The notes: generated by a model from the sequence alone, not told the origin. A DNA stretch of 64,000 nucleotides from Saprospiraceae bacterium (GCA_016714985.1 JADKBS010000034.1:1-64000); one strand, 5' to 3'. Positions 42,077 through 51,043 are shown, numbered from the stretch's first letter. Numbers and translations: made by a program.

Positions 42077-44019
42077 ATGAAAAATGCCCTTGCCTTCCTT
42101 TTTTGCTTTGCAATCATTTGCTTGTTCACGCAGCCTGTTTTTTCGCAACCGCCCGGCGGACCTCCCCGTCGCTCGCCGGAAGACATCAAAAAAGGCATTG
42201 CCGAACTGTCAACGCAATTGGACAAAGCCACCGCCGACACCGCCAAAGCCCGCCTCACCCTCGCCATTGCCAACCTGACCGCCTACCAGGACCAAAACGC
42301 CGGGCTGGAAAAGGCGAAAGAAGCCGTTCATATAGCCGAAAAGGCAGGCGATGCCCGCACCCTTCTCAACTGCTACATGGGCATGGGTGGAATTCTACAG
42401 CGGCTCAGCCGTTTTGACGAAGCATTGGAAAATTTCAAAAAAGCCCTGCCCTATATCGAGAAAGCCAAAGCACCCGAACAGGCGGGGATGTGCTACAGCA
42501 ACATTGCCCAGATTTACATGCGCCAAGGCGTTTATGAAAAGGCGCTCGAATATTACCAAAAAAGCCTCGCCGAGTTTGAAAAACAAACGCCGCAGCCCGA
42601 CTTTCAAGCCATGACGCTCCAGCAAATCGGCAACCTCCACATGCGGATGGAAAAACCTGCCGAAGCCATCCGCTACTTCGAGCGGGCAATCGCCATTTGG
42701 GAAAAAACGCAGAACTGGGCACGGTTGGAAGGCACGTACAACAACATGGGCAACGCCTACGCCAAATTGGGCGACGATGCCGCAGCCGCAGCAGCGTATG
42801 AAAAATCGTCGAAGGCGGGCGAAAGGCTCAAAAAAAAAGACTGACGCCACAGGAGTTTGAGGAAAACCTGAAAAACGCCCGATTGGTCGGCAACCGCGAG
42901 CAGGAGTCCAACACGCTGATGAGAGGCTCCAATTTTTTTCAAGAAAAAGGGGATTTTGAAAAGGCAATTGACCTCAAGTTGCAGGCGCTTGAAATCTCTC
43001 AGGCACTCGACCTGAACACCTACACCTTCGAACTTTACAAGAGCCTCCATCGCTGTTATCACCAAACGGGGCAATTAGCCCAATCCTACCAATATGCCCT
43101 CCGTGCCGGGGAAATGGAGGGCTACATCCTCGACGAGCGTCGGATGAGGGCATTCGACGAAATCGAGGTGAAATACCAGACGGCAGCACGGGAAAAACAA
43201 CTGGCGCTCGCCGAAAACGAACACCTGCGTCAGTCGAAAGAACTGCTAAAAAGCCGCTGGGCGATTGCCGTGCTGGCGCTTGGTCTGCTGCTCGCCGCCC
43301 TTGCTGCCCGCAACCTGCAACAGAAAAAGCGGTTTGCCCAGTTCGTTGCCATACAAAACCAGACCCGTCACGAAAGCGAGTTGGCTCAAATGCGCAAGGA
43401 GCGGGAAGCAGCTGCCATGATGTCGCTATTTATCGGGCAGGAACAGGAGCGCCGCCGCATCGCCAACGACCTGCACGACAGCCTCGGCGGGCTGCTCTAC
43501 GCCATGCAGTTGCAACTTGCAAAGGCGAAAGACTTGCCTGCCGACCTCCCGCAAACGCTCGAAAACGCCATCGCCGAAAACCGCCGCATCAGCCAGAACC
43601 TGCTGCCCGCCACACTTGCCCGGCTGGGGCTTTGTGCCGCCCTGCGGGAATGGGCGCCGCAGTTCGAAGAAACGCACCGCCTGCCCGTCCACCTCGACCT
43701 GCCGGAGGAGGCGTTGACCCTTCCCGATGAAGTCTCCATTTCCCTTTTCCGCATCGCCCAGGAACTGATGAACAACGCCGCCCGCCACGCCCGTGCCACC
43801 GAAATCTCCCTGCACCTCCTCCCCGACGGCAACAAACTCACCCTGCTGGTGGAAGACAACGGTACGGGCTTCGACCCGGACGCCCAAGCCCCCGGTTTCC
43901 TGAAAACCGTGCGCTCCCGCACCCAACTGCTGGGCGGTTCGCTGCATGTGGACAGCCAGGCGGGGAGGGGGACGACGGTGATTGTGGAGGTGGCACAGGA
44001 GGTGAAAATTACTCAGTAG
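42077..44019 (+). CDS. TPR-containing histidine kinase, frameshifted in a run of nine A
   Basis: One protein of about 645 residues is split by a base error in the A run at 42830-42838 (upstream frame ends GERLKKKD, downstream frame reads LTPQEFEENLKNARLVGN). It has a signal peptide (MKNALAFLFCFAIICLF), TPR repeats over residues 40-330, one membrane helix (WAIAVLALGLLLAALAARNL), and a HisKA_3-type kinase with ERRRIANDLHDSLGGLLY and ATP domain NAARHARATEISLHLLPDGN, ending DNGTGFDPDAQAPG. TPRs in the periplasm probably sense a protein or peptide. It pairs with the response regulator just upstream. Confidence 0.85.
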
Positions 44020-44073
44020 TGAGTATTTTTTAGGGAGGGGGAGTGGGGGAAATTTGTTCAAAAATTTGAAACA

Positions 44074-44802
44074 ATGAGACGAGTTCCCTTAATCATCACA
44101 AGCATATTGCTATTGCCGACTTTTCTGTTTGCCCAAGAAAAGCCAAACGAGAATAAAGCAGCCAAAGAGAATAAAGAGGAATCAAAAAAGGAAAATAGCA
44201 ACGATTTTGGGTGGAGTAAAAGAGTGTCATTTATTGTAGGTGGAGGTATTTCAGCCATATCCAACGAGCTTTATCAAGACCCAATAGTAGATAAAGTAAA
44301 CAATCATGTACAAATTGAGGAACTCCAAAGATGGAAGCCTAATCTGACATTAGGTATATCCTATACTCCATTTGTGGTAAACACTTTTCGCAAAATCAGT
44401 TTTATCGAAGAGGGAAAGGTTGTTGAAAAAACACTAATCGAATATTATCCAAAAGGAATCACGTTTTCACTTTTCTTAAACCCGGTCAGCGTGTCTAAAC
44501 TTTCCGAAAACTCATTATCCAACACGGTGGATTTGGGTTTAGGTGTCGGTTACAGAGCTGATAATTTCTCTTTTTTGGTAACATCCGAATTCTTTGCCAT
44601 ACGCCAACCGAGAGCTTATTTCATCGAGCAATATTTGGATAAAAACCAATCGTATGTCGTTGACGGACAGGTTCAGAAAGCTTTTGACATCAACGACAAT
44701 AGCATTTTCACTAAAAAAATCGCTGCCTCCTTCGGGATAAAATTCGCCTATACTTTTGATGTAATCAGGAGTTTTTACGCCAGTTCGCAGGAGAAGAAGT
44801 AA
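44074..44802 (+). CDS. Exported protein, possible outer-membrane beta-barrel
   Basis: A 242-residue protein with a signal peptide (MRRVPLIITSILLLPTFLFA), a Lys/Glu-rich linker (KPNENKAAKENKEESKKE) and alternating polar-hydrophobic strands such as LTLGISYTPFVVNTF and TVDLGLGVGYRADNFSFLVT, suggestive of a small beta-barrel. The gene is visibly more AT-rich than its neighbours, which may mean recent transfer. It follows the kinase gene by 54 bases. I do not recognise a family. Confidence 0.55.
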   Translation: MRRVPLIITSILLLPTFLFAQEKPNENKAAKENKEESKKENSNDFGWSKRVSFIVGGGISAISNELYQDPIVDKVNNHVQIEELQRWKPNLTLGISYTPFVVNTFRKISFIEEGKVVEKTLIEYYPKGITFSLFLNPVSVSKLSENSLSNTVDLGLGVGYRADNFSFLVTSEFFAIRQPRAYFIEQYLDKNQSYVVDGQVQKAFDINDNSIFTKKIAASFGIKFAYTFDVIRSFYASSQEKK

Positions 44803-44872
44803 TTTGTTCAAACCCAGAGTCGTGAAAAATACAATCCCTTTCCATAAGCCTTCAAAGTAAAATCACTCAATC

Positions 44873-45805
44873 ATGAACAAGCTGATTATTTCACTCCTTT
44901 TCATAGCCCAAGCGTTGAACGCTCTGGCGCAGACCATCTATTACTCCAATTCTTCCAGTTCTTCGGGTTGCGCCCAGAATAACACGCTTAGTTTTATCTA
45001 TTCTTTTGGCAACCCTGTAAGGAATGCATACAAAGGAACACTTGCGAACGGGTTTTCCCAAGCCCAGGTAAGGTGGGATGGAGTTGACAAATGGATAATT
45101 GAACACGATCATGACGGAATTGGGCCTTCTGCCCCGGTAACTTACTACTCCAATACATTTGCTTCTTATCCCAACCCGCCTGACCTGAACACCGGTACAT
45201 GGGTAACGGTAAACGGAACCTGTGGTTCTATCACACTTTTTGCAGGTCCTGGTACTCAAAGTGTTTTGCCAATAGAATTAACCGAATTAACCGTTTCAGT
45301 TCACGGGGCGGGCAGTCACCTCTCCTGGCGCACCGCCTCCGAAACCCAAAACGCCCACTTCCTCGTCCAGCACAGCACCGACGGGCGCAGCTTTCAAGAC
45401 CTCGCAAAAATCCCCGGTGCGGGCAACAGCCAAGTGGAAAACCGCTACGAGTACCTGCACGAAAACCCCTCGCACGGCACTAACTACTACCGCCTCAAGC
45501 AGGTGGACTTCGATGGCGGTTTCGAGTATTCGCAGGTAGTCAGTGTAGAAATGACGGGAGGTAGCCCCCGCCTCACCATTTCCCCCAACCCCAGCGATGG
45601 CAATTTTTCCTTGCGTTTGCAAGGTGCTGAAACACAACCTTTGACAGTCTTGCTGACTGATTTATGGGGGCGTACCGTTTGGGGATTATCTATGGAAGAA
45701 GGGGCGGAAGATATTCCCTGCAAGACGAATCTCCCCAAAGGGATTTATTTTCTTTGTGTGGAGTCAGGAAACGAGGTTTGGCGGCAACAGGTGGTCGTGC
45801 ATTAA
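44873..45805 (+). CDS. T9SS-exported protein with C-terminal sorting domain
   Basis: A 310-residue protein with signal peptide (MNKLIISLLFIAQALNALA), a beta-sandwich start of unknown role, and the widespread Bacteroidota block ELTVSVHGAGSHLSWRTASE through TNYYRLKQVDFDGGFEYSQV (a fibronectin-like domain before many sorting signals). It ends with RLTISPNPSDGNFSLRL and KGIYFLCVESG, the type A sorting domain. It would be secreted and attached to the cell surface. Its cargo function is unknown. Confidence 0.8.
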   Translation: MNKLIISLLFIAQALNALAQTIYYSNSSSSSGCAQNNTLSFIYSFGNPVRNAYKGTLANGFSQAQVRWDGVDKWIIEHDHDGIGPSAPVTYYSNTFASYPNPPDLNTGTWVTVNGTCGSITLFAGPGTQSVLPIELTELTVSVHGAGSHLSWRTASETQNAHFLVQHSTDGRSFQDLAKIPGAGNSQVENRYEYLHENPSHGTNYYRLKQVDFDGGFEYSQVVSVEMTGGSPRLTISPNPSDGNFSLRLQGAETQPLTVLLTDLWGRTVWGLSMEEGAEDIPCKTNLPKGIYFLCVESGNEVWRQQVVVH

Positions 45806-45842
45806 CCCCAGGGCAAAGATTTATTATTTAAAGGTAGGTTTT

Positions 45843-46379
45843 TCAACCGCACAGCACCCCATCCAATCTGACATCGTGCGGCTCGCACGGCAATGCCTCC
45901 AAAAGCTGGAACGGATAGCCAATGCCCAATCTATACCCCGTCGCTTGGCTGCCGAGGAAGGCATCGTAATACCCAGCCCCGTAGCCGATGCGGTTGCCCT
46001 GGTGGTCGAAGGCGAGGCCGGGCACGATGAAGAGGTCGTAGCTGCCCGTATAAACCTCCCCGCTGGCCGGGTAGCTGGTTCCGTAGATGCCAGCTTCCAA
46101 CTCCGAAAGGGAATGCAGCACGAGGTGCTCCAACTTTCGGCCCTTTAGCGACTTCGGGGCTACCACCGTCAGCCCGCTTTTCAAAAGCGAGTCAATGAAG
46201 GGAAAAATGTCCACTTCGCTCCCCATCGGCAGGAAGGTATGGATGGCTTTTGCATCCAATTCCTGAACCATTTCCCAGAGTTTTTCGGCGATAAAATGTT
46301 CGTGGCGCAGCTTCTCCGCCGGGGGTAAGGCAGCCCGCAGGGCGAGCATCTGCTCCCGTATCCGCTTCTTTTCTTCCAT
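45843..46379 (-). CDS. 5-formyltetrahydrofolate cyclo-ligase
   Basis: The 178-residue enzyme turns 5-formyl-THF into 5,10-methenyl-THF with ATP. It starts MEEKKRIREQMLALRAAL and has the family pattern: AIHTFLPMGSEVDIFPFI, VPGLAFDHQGNRIGYGAGYY (phosphate-binding G-x-G-x-G-Y-Y-D block) and LPCEPHDVRLDGVLCG near the end. It is a housekeeping gene placed convergent to the T9SS gene and divergent from the NO-regulated unit at 46541. Confidence 0.93.
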   Translation of the reverse strand: MEEKKRIREQMLALRAALPPAEKLRHEHFIAEKLWEMVQELDAKAIHTFLPMGSEVDIFPFIDSLLKSGLTVVAPKSLKGRKLEHLVLHSLSELEAGIYGTSYPASGEVYTGSYDLFIVPGLAFDHQGNRIGYGAGYYDAFLGSQATGYRLGIGYPFQLLEALPCEPHDVRLDGVLCG

Positions 46380-46435
46380 TCAAAAAGGCATTTTGGCTTT
46401 TTATTGTAAAAATAAGGCGCAAATCTATTTTAAAC

Positions 46436-46476
46436 AGGATAAATTTATCCTATTTAAAATATACAACCTACTTTTG
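46436..46476 (+). promoter_or_regulatory. Perfect 16-bp dyad and -7 box before the 46541 gene
   Basis: AGGATAAATTTATCCT (46436-46451) is a perfect palindrome and the best copy of the shared candidate NO operator. TACTTTTG (46469-46476) is a perfect Bacteroidota -7 box, so the palindrome lies on the -33 region and would block transcription when bound. The 5' leader to ATG 46541 is about 60 bases. An Rrf2 gene follows in this unit. Confidence 0.75.
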
Positions 46477-46540
46477 TACCTCAAAGCGGAGCCGCATGCC
46501 TTCTGCCTGCGCTCATTTTTCACAAAAAAAACTTCTCACA

Positions 46541-46879
46541 ATGGAAATGACATCAAACAAAGACCGCCCCAAAAGCCTGCCCGGCCGGTACCGGGCCTTC
46601 CTGGGGCGGGAAGAAAAAAACCGGACATTGTGGTTCATCGTGCCGCTCATGGTGCTGTCGGCAGTGGTCATGCCGACGACCATTTTCCTGATGTCCTATT
46701 TCGGGGGGCTGTTCCTCGCCTTTATAGGCATCAGCATCTTGTTGTTTTTTACCAATATAACCCTGAGCGTAGCCTGGCAGCCCGTGAGGGTGACGATTGG
46801 CTTCTTCCTGTTCACGGTGGCTTTTCATTTTGTAGTACCTTTGCTGTGCTTCATCGCCACCCAGTTCATGGGCGGCTAA
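46541..46879 (+). CDS. Small membrane protein, NO-regulon member
   Basis: From ATG at 46541 (MEMTSNKDRPKSLPGRYRAF) the product is 112 residues with three predicted membrane helices (LWFIVPLMVLSAVVMPTTIF, FGGLFLAFIGISILLFF, GFFLFTVAFHFVVPLLCFI). I do not recognise it. It lies 12 bases before the third Rrf2 gene and behind a perfect operator, so it is probably controlled by that regulator. The longer start at 46496 is less likely because it precedes a better-spaced start. Confidence 0.65.
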   Translation: MEMTSNKDRPKSLPGRYRAFLGREEKNRTLWFIVPLMVLSAVVMPTTIFLMSYFGGLFLAFIGISILLFFTNITLSVAWQPVRVTIGFFLFTVAFHFVVPLLCFIATQFMGG

Positions 46880-46891
46880 AAACGCAATATC

Positions 46892-47326
46892 ATGTTTTCA
46901 AAAGCCTGTGAATACGCCATCCGTGCCACCCTGCTCGTCGCTTCCCACTCCTTGATGGACGAACGGGTGAGCGTCAAGGACATTGCCGAGGCAACGGCAT
47001 CGCCTGTGGCGTTCACGGCCAAAATCATGCAGCAGCTCAACCGGTGTGGCATCCTGTACTCGGTGCAGGGCAAACAGGGCGGTTTCGAGATGACCAAGGA
47101 GCAAATGCAGGCCACCAAGCTCAGCCAAATCGTGACGCTGATTGACGGCGACCGGGTCTTCACCGGCTGCGGGCTGGGGCTGCGGGAGTGCAACGCCTTA
47201 AAGCCATGCCCCCTCCATGAGCGATTCTCCTCGGTGCGGGGCGAACTGAAGGCCATGCTCGACGAAACCACCGTGCTCGACCTGGCCCTCGGACTGAAAG
47301 ACGGCTTGACCTTTCTGCGGACTTGA
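46892..47326 (+). CDS. Rrf2-family regulator (NsrR-like), copy 3
   Basis: The 144-residue regulator begins MFSKACEYAIRATLLVASHS and has helix-turn-helix VKDIAEATASPVAFTAKIMQ, wing YSVQGKQGGFEM, and the cysteines C-x6-C-x5-C (GCGLGLRECNALKPCPLHER). All three Rrf2 proteins in this window share this spacing. It is probably the sensor that recognises the dyads at 46436 and 47349. It is co-transcribed with the small membrane protein just upstream. Confidence 0.88.
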   Translation: MFSKACEYAIRATLLVASHSLMDERVSVKDIAEATASPVAFTAKIMQQLNRCGILYSVQGKQGGFEMTKEQMQATKLSQIVTLIDGDRVFTGCGLGLRECNALKPCPLHERFSSVRGELKAMLDETTVLDLALGLKDGLTFLRT

Positions 47327-47348
47327 GCCTATTTTTTTGACCAGAAAA

Positions 47349-47364
47349 AGGATAATTTTGTCCT
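47349..47364 (+). promoter_or_regulatory. Operator overlapping the globin -7 box
   Basis: AGGATAATTTTGTCCT differs from the perfect dyad at 46436 in two of 16 bases. Inside it is TAATTTTG (47353-47360), a perfect Bacteroidota -7 box, so binding would directly cover the promoter of the globin unit. The start codon at 47375 is 10 bases after the dyad. Confidence 0.7.
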
Positions 47365-47374
47365 ATTTAAAAAA

Positions 47375-47770
47375 ATGAAAGAGAAAAAAGAGATACAATC
47401 AGTTGAGGACATCCGCCAAATGGTGGACAGTTTTTATGGCCGTGTACGGGCCGATGGCTTGCTCGGCCCCATTTTCGACGGCATCATACAAGACCGCTGG
47501 CCCGACCACCTCGAAAAGATGTACCGCTTCTGGCAAACGGTACTGCTCGCCGAGCACACCTACACGGGCAACCCCTTTGCGCCCCATGCCTTCATGCCCA
47601 TCGGCAGGGAGCATTTCGAGCGGTGGGTGGGCATTTTCAAGCAGAACATAGATGCGCAGTTCGCCGGGGAAAGAGCCGTGGAGGCCAAATGGCGGGCCGA
47701 CAAAATGGCGGAAATGTTCCAGATGAAAATCGCCTATTACCAAACTGGCAACGCCCACCCGATTGTATGA
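47375..47770 (+). CDS. Group III truncated hemoglobin
   Basis: A 131-residue globin with the group III pattern: MVDSFYGRVRADGLLGPIF, a conserved DHLEKMYRFWQTVLLAEHTY helix block, and the proximal His in GREHFERWVGIF. It binds haem and can turn over NO or O2 in the cytoplasm. It is the first gene of a unit behind a strong operator that also includes the membrane gene, TDO, RIC and hemerythrin. It overlaps the next gene by 4 bases (ATGA). Confidence 0.88.
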   Translation: MKEKKEIQSVEDIRQMVDSFYGRVRADGLLGPIFDGIIQDRWPDHLEKMYRFWQTVLLAEHTYTGNPFAPHAFMPIGREHFERWVGIFKQNIDAQFAGERAVEAKWRADKMAEMFQMKIAYYQTGNAHPIV

Positions 47771-48213
47771 TTTTCCAGGTAAAACACCCCGTTGCATTGG
47801 CAGCCGTCTTCTTGTGGCTCGGCTTTGTGTGCGCCATCAGTTTCATGGAGGCATGGCTGAAATTCCGTGCGCCCGGCATCACCATGCCGCTTGGACTGGG
47901 CATTGGGCGCATCGTTTTTGCTGCGCTCAACAAGGTGGAATGGGTACTCGCCCTCGCCATTGCAGCCAATATCCTTTGGACCAAGCCCCTTGTTTTCGGT
48001 CGGGCCTCGTGGCTGTTCCTGTTGCCAGTTGCCATTTTGTTTGCACAAACAGTCTGGCTCTTGCCCGTCCTCGACGCAAGGGCCGAACTCCATATCACGG
48101 GGCAGCTCGTTCCCCCGTCCAATCTCCACTTCGTTTTCGTGGGGCTGGAATTGGTGAAGGTGATTGCTCTTGCCGCTTTTGGCATTTCATTTTTCAAAAA
48201 GGTAAGCACATGA
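47767..48213 (+). CDS. Four-helix membrane protein in the globin unit
   Basis: ATG at 47767 overlaps the globin stop by 4 bases, so the start at 47623 within the globin gene is rejected. The 148-residue protein has four predicted helices (VALAAVFLWLGFVCAISFME, VLALAIAANILWT, WLFLLPVAILFAQTVWLLPV, FVFVGLELVKVIALAAFGIS) and a His near the last loop (ELHITG, SNLHFVFVG). It overlaps the TDO gene by 4 bases. It may be part of an NO or O2 handling path, but I know no family. Confidence 0.65.
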   Translation: MIFQVKHPVALAAVFLWLGFVCAISFMEAWLKFRAPGITMPLGLGIGRIVFAALNKVEWVLALAIAANILWTKPLVFGRASWLFLLPVAILFAQTVWLLPVLDARAELHITGQLVPPSNLHFVFVGLELVKVIALAAFGISFFKKVST

Positions 48214-49111
48214 TAGGCGAAATTTTAAAAAACATCGAAGCCAAATACCAACAACTCGGCGAAAACCACGCTACCTACCTTCAGGGCCTTCTCCACGCAA
48301 AGCCCATCAACTACTGGGACTATGTGGAGGTGGAAACCCTGCTCAGCCTCCAACGCCCCCGCACCGAATTCAAGGACGAGTCCATTTTCATCATGTACCA
48401 CCAGGTCACAGAACTGGTGCTGAAAATGATGCTGCACGAAGTAGAACAATTGGTCGGGGAAGACCTGCCCGCCGACACCTGGGCCGTCAAAATCGAGCGG
48501 CTCAACCGCTACACCTCCATGCTCATCAACTCCTTCGATGTGATGAAATACGGCATGGACTACGACGACTACAACACCTTCCGCTCCACGCTCACGCCAG
48601 CCAGCGGCTTCCAGAGCGCACAGTTCCGCTTGTTGGAAATCTACTGCACCCGCCCCGAAAACCTGCTCAATACCGAAGGTAAAAAGCGGCTCGGCGAAGC
48701 CACCGACATCGAAGCCATCTTCGAGAACGTCTATTGGAAAGATGCCGGGACCGACCGCAGCACAGGAAAAAAATCCCTCACCCTTCGGCTTTTCGAGGAA
48801 AAATACCTTGCCCAGTTCGTTGCCCTTGCCAAAAAGGTGCAAGGGAACACCCTCCAGGACAAAGCGCTCAAAATGCCCGATATGCCTGACATCCTTCGGG
48901 AAAAACTCAGGGCCTTCGACCGAATGTTCAACATCGAATGGCCCATCGTCCACTGGAAACGGCGCAGCACTACCTCGACAGCAAAGGCGAGGGCAAAGCC
49001 GCCACGGGTGGTTCCGAATGGAAAAAATACCTGCACCCCATGTACCAACAGCGCAAGTTTTTCCCCCACCTGTGGAGCAATCAGGAAATCAGCGACTGGG
49101 GCAAACAATAA
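48210..49111 (+). CDS. Tryptophan 2,3-dioxygenase, frameshifted near the end
   Basis: The enzyme inserts both atoms of O2 into tryptophan and opens the kynurenine pathway. It has INYWDYVEVETLLSLQRPRT, ESIFIMYHQVTELVLKMMLH (active-site Phe/His region), TLTPASGFQSAQFRLLEIYC and the full length of about 300 residues. A base is missing in CACTGG near 48953. The restored frame reads LETAQHYLDSKGEGKAATGG and then LHPMYQQRKFFPHLWSNQEI to a stop at 49111. Without it the frame would run on into the RIC gene. It overlaps the membrane gene by 4 bases and sits in the globin unit. An O2-dependent enzyme in an NO-controlled unit is odd. Confidence 0.9.
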
Positions 49112-49178
49112 GATTCACCGGGGTTCTGTGTCGGCGGCGCATCAGCCACGGCAGGCGAACACCATTATTTTTTACAAA

Positions 49179-49892
49179 ATGAATATCCGTACAGACCATA
49201 CCATCGGCGAAATCGTCGCCGCAGACTACCGCACCGCCACTGTCTTCAAGGCCCACGGCATTGACTTCTGCTGCAAAGGCGGGCGCAGCGTGTCGGAGGT
49301 TTGCGAAAGCAAAAACCTTGACCCACAAGTGCTGCTGGAAGCGGTCAGGCAGGCCGCCGCTTCCACTGAACAGCCGAGCGCAGACTACCACCGCTGGCCG
49401 CTCGACCTCTTGGCCGATTATGTGGAGAAAAAGCACCACCGCTATGTGGCCACCAAGTCGCCGGAACTGATGCAGTACCTCAACAAGCTCTGCAAAGTGC
49501 ATGGCGAGCGCCACCCGGAACTGTTCGACATCCGGGACGAGTTTGCCAGCATGGCCAGCGAACTGGCTTCCCACATGCAGAAGGAGGAATTGGTGCTGTT
49601 CCCATTCGTCAGGAAATTGGCCACTGAGCAACAACCCGCACCGCCACCTTTCGGCACGGTACAGAACCCCATCCGCATGATGATGCACGAGCACTCGGTG
49701 GAGGGCGACCGCCTCGCCCGCATCACTGAACTCACCAGTGGCTACACTGCCCCCGCCGACGGCTGCACGACCTACCGGGTGGCATTCGCCATGCTGCGTG
49801 AGTTTGAGGAGGACCTCCACCACCACATTCATTTGGAGAACAATATCATGTTCCCCCGTGCCATCCAGTTGGAGCAAGAAAGGGCCAATTGA
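49179..49892 (+). CDS. ric: Di-iron repair protein RIC (ScdA/YtfE family), copy 2
   Basis: A 237-residue homologue of the protein at 37490. The N-terminal ScdA_N domain has VFKAHGIDFCCKGGRSVSEV with the C-C pair. The bundle has VEKKHHRYVATKSPELMQYL, QKEELVLFPFVRKL, MMHEHSVEGDRLARIT and HIHLENNIMFPRA, carrying the di-iron ligands. It repairs iron centres hit by NO. It starts 67 bases after the TDO stop and overlaps the next hemerythrin gene by one base. The long apparent frame that joins it with TDO and membrane gene is an artefact of the TDO frameshift. Confidence 0.93.
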   Translation: MNIRTDHTIGEIVAADYRTATVFKAHGIDFCCKGGRSVSEVCESKNLDPQVLLEAVRQAAASTEQPSADYHRWPLDLLADYVEKKHHRYVATKSPELMQYLNKLCKVHGERHPELFDIRDEFASMASELASHMQKEELVLFPFVRKLATEQQPAPPPFGTVQNPIRMMMHEHSVEGDRLARITELTSGYTAPADGCTTYRVAFAMLREFEEDLHHHIHLENNIMFPRAIQLEQERAN

Positions 49893-50362
49893 TGATGGAA
49901 AATGCGAAACCATTGAAACGGTACCCCTCCCTGCAACCGCTAAGCAGGGACCATCACCACGGGCTGCTGCTCTGCTGGAAAATCCGCACCGGGCTTTCCA
50001 AAGGGGCAGCCCCGGAGCGGATGAAGGCTTACGCCGATTGGTTCTTTGCGGAGCAACTGCTGCCACATTTTGAGTTGGAAGAACGGTATGCCTTCCCCCT
50101 GCTCGGCGACAAGGAACACCCGATGGTCAAGCGGGCATTGCGGGAGCACCGCAGATTGAAACGGCTTTTCGCCGCCAGCGATGACTTGGATAAACACCTC
50201 AGCCTCATCGAGGAGGAACTCACGGCGCACATCCGTTACGAGGAGCGGGTACTTTTCACCGAATTACAGTCGGTTGCGACGCCGGAGCAGTTGTCTGAAA
50301 TCGAGCGCCTGCACCATGGGCAGCCGTTTGTAGAGGAATGGGAGGATAGGTTTTGGGAGTAG
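49892..50362 (+). CDS. Hemerythrin-like domain protein
   Basis: A 156-residue four-helix bundle with di-iron ligands: LSRDHHHGLLLCWKIRTGLS, FELEERYAFPLLGDKEHP, LREHRRLKRLFAA, and HIRYEERVLFTELQSV. It binds O2 or NO or acts in iron storage. It follows the RIC gene directly (TGATG overlap), so the two are made together, and it ends the globin unit. It converges with the MarR gene, 5 bases apart. Confidence 0.85.
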   Translation: MMENAKPLKRYPSLQPLSRDHHHGLLLCWKIRTGLSKGAAPERMKAYADWFFAEQLLPHFELEERYAFPLLGDKEHPMVKRALREHRRLKRLFAASDDLDKHLSLIEEELTAHIRYEERVLFTELQSVATPEQLSEIERLHHGQPFVEEWEDRFWE

Positions 50363-50367
50363 CGATT

Positions 50368-50982
50368 TTACCCGATAACCACCTCATGCTCCGGGCAGTC
50401 CACCCGCAACTCCGAGGCTTGCAGCGGGGTGTTCATCAGTTGGCAGAAATGGCCGCTGCCTTGGATGCGATAGTGGGCGCAATTATAGCACATGCGCTGC
50501 ACCGTGATGACGCCTGCCCGGTTCAGGTGCTTGATGATACCGAGCAGGTGGAGCAGCAGATTGGCCTGGTCATCTTCGGAAAGCTGCTCGATGGGCGTTT
50601 GGATTTCCGATGAAAAATGAGAGGCCCGGCTGGCGAGCGCCCCGCCTTCGGCAGTGAGGGCAAGGGAAAAACTGCGCTGGTCGGCTGGGTCGGGCATTTT
50701 GACCACCAAGCCTTTCGATAATAGGGTTTTCACGGCATCGCTCACGGTGGCTTTGGTCATGTTGAACTCAGCGGCGAGGTGGCCCACTTTCCGCTTTTCC
50801 CCATCTGGGTGGTGCAGCAGGAAAATGAGAAACTGCACCTGTAAGGGGCTAAGCCCCTCTGCCTTGCCTTCGTTCCACAGCAATACCCGGAACGCCTCGG
50901 AAATGCGCTCCAGTGCCACCACGATTTTGCTGCCCATACTGCCCTGCTGGTGTACCGTGTCGAATGCTGATTTTTTGCTCAT
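50368..50982 (-). CDS. MarR-family regulator with C-terminal four-cysteine motif
   Basis: The 204-residue protein has a MarR winged helix in residues 15-145 (VGHLAAEFNMTKATVSDAVK, wing DPADQRSFSLALTAEG). It carries an unusual C-terminal extension with CYNCAHY, HFCQLMN and RVDCPEHE, four cysteines in pattern C-x2-C-x13-C-x14-C or similar, which may bind zinc or an iron-sulfur cluster. It could sense NO or oxygen with this cluster. It may bind the palindrome at 52263-52279 before the protoglobin gene. The cluster and target are inference. Confidence 0.8.
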   Translation of the reverse strand: MSKKSAFDTVHQQGSMGSKIVVALERISEAFRVLLWNEGKAEGLSPLQVQFLIFLLHHPDGEKRKVGHLAAEFNMTKATVSDAVKTLLSKGLVVKMPDPADQRSFSLALTAEGGALASRASHFSSEIQTPIEQLSEDDQANLLLHLLGIIKHLNRAGVITVQRMCYNCAHYRIQGSGHFCQLMNTPLQASELRVDCPEHEVVIG

Positions 50983-51043
50983 AAAACTCTATCAAGGTTT
51001 TATTTCCAGATTTTAAAATACTGATTATCAATACCGTAATTTC

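Noticed and set aside
47763..49892. A single 709-residue protein containing TDO and RIC
   Set aside because: The frame passes through overlapping genes only because one base is missing in TDO near 48953. Each part has its own start and stop.
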